From NCBI GenBank assembly GCA_003220985.1, contig QHTY01000014.1, positions 1-6,116 of the forward strand: 6,116 nucleotides of DNA, written 5' to 3'. The position numbers were made by a program, and so were the translations under genes. The stretch comes from Gemmatimonadota bacterium. GTDB lineage: Bacteria > Gemmatimonadota > Gemmatimonadetes > Gemmatimonadales > GWC2-71-9. The notes beneath the pieces are model-generated. The model worked only from the letters and a program-made list of their open reading frames with translations. It did not search any database and was not told the DNA's origin. Below are positions 5,986 through 6,116 of this stretch, one piece after another (the stretch's first letter is position 1; each line of letters opens with the position of its first letter).

Positions 5986-6116
5986 ATGAACAGGCTTGGC
6001 GCTGTGCTGCGCGTAGCCGCCAGCACGGCGAGTGTCGAAGAAAAGGCGCTGCCGCAGGAGGAGTTCGAGCGCGCGCACCGCGTCGCGAGCGGGCAGATCG
6101 GCGCTGAAGATCTCGA
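5986..6116 (+). CDS. Unrecognised gene, N-terminal part (runs off right edge)
   Basis: The first 43 codons plus two bases of an open frame with no stop before the window ends. The start is ATG with a strong ribosome binding site. The visible protein opens MNRLGAVLRVAAST and then becomes charged, with EEKALPQEEFERAH (18-31). The first 13 residues are mildly hydrophobic with one early Arg, but too short and not hydrophobic enough to call a signal peptide or membrane segment. I do not recognise the family. It lies 138 bp after the operon on the same strand, so it may be co-transcribed or have its own promoter. Confidence 0.6.
   Translation, partial: MNRLGAVLRVAASTASVEEKALPQEEFERAHRVASGQIGAEDL

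Overview
The window is GC-rich with tightly packed genes. Codon use and gene style suggest a soil or water proteobacterium, most likely a betaproteobacterium of the Burkholderiales type. That placement is an inference, because the window has no rRNA or other phylogenetic marker. There is no sign of a mobile element, CRISPR array, tRNA or phage. It reads as a metabolic (catabolic) operon with its own divergent regulator.

Layout. Positions 1-258 (minus strand) hold the 5' end of an IclR-family regulator gene that runs off the left edge. Positions 259-503 are a divergent intergenic region containing an AT-rich patch (about 385-435), which is the best place for promoter and operator sites. Four plus-strand genes follow in one tight unit: an NAD(P)-dependent aldehyde dehydrogenase (504-1991), a CaiB/BaiF-type CoA-transferase (GTG start, 2004-3206), a short citrate-synthase-fold protein of the citryl-CoA lyase type (3203-4048), and a thiamine-diphosphate-dependent enzyme of the acetolactate synthase/decarboxylase superfamily (4045-5847). 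Spacing is 12 bp, then two 4-bp ATGA stop/start overlaps, so co-transcription and translational coupling are likely. A 138-bp gap contains an AT-rich patch and a 7-bp-stem inverted repeat. It is followed by the start of an unrecognised gene (5986 to the right edge) with a strong ribosome binding site.

How the genes may work together (inference). The CoA-transferase would activate a carboxylic acid, probably a 2-hydroxy di- or tricarboxylic acid. The citrate-synthase-like lyase would split the CoA thioester into acetyl-CoA (or another short acyl-CoA) and a 2-oxo acid. The ThDP enzyme would decarboxylate or cleave the 2-oxo acid to an aldehyde, and the aldehyde dehydrogenase would oxidise that to an acid. 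All four enzymes keep the catalytic residues expected of their families, so the set looks functional. The substrate cannot be read from the sequence. I know no characterised pathway with exactly this four-enzyme set, so the operon is a reasonable candidate for an undescribed degradation route.
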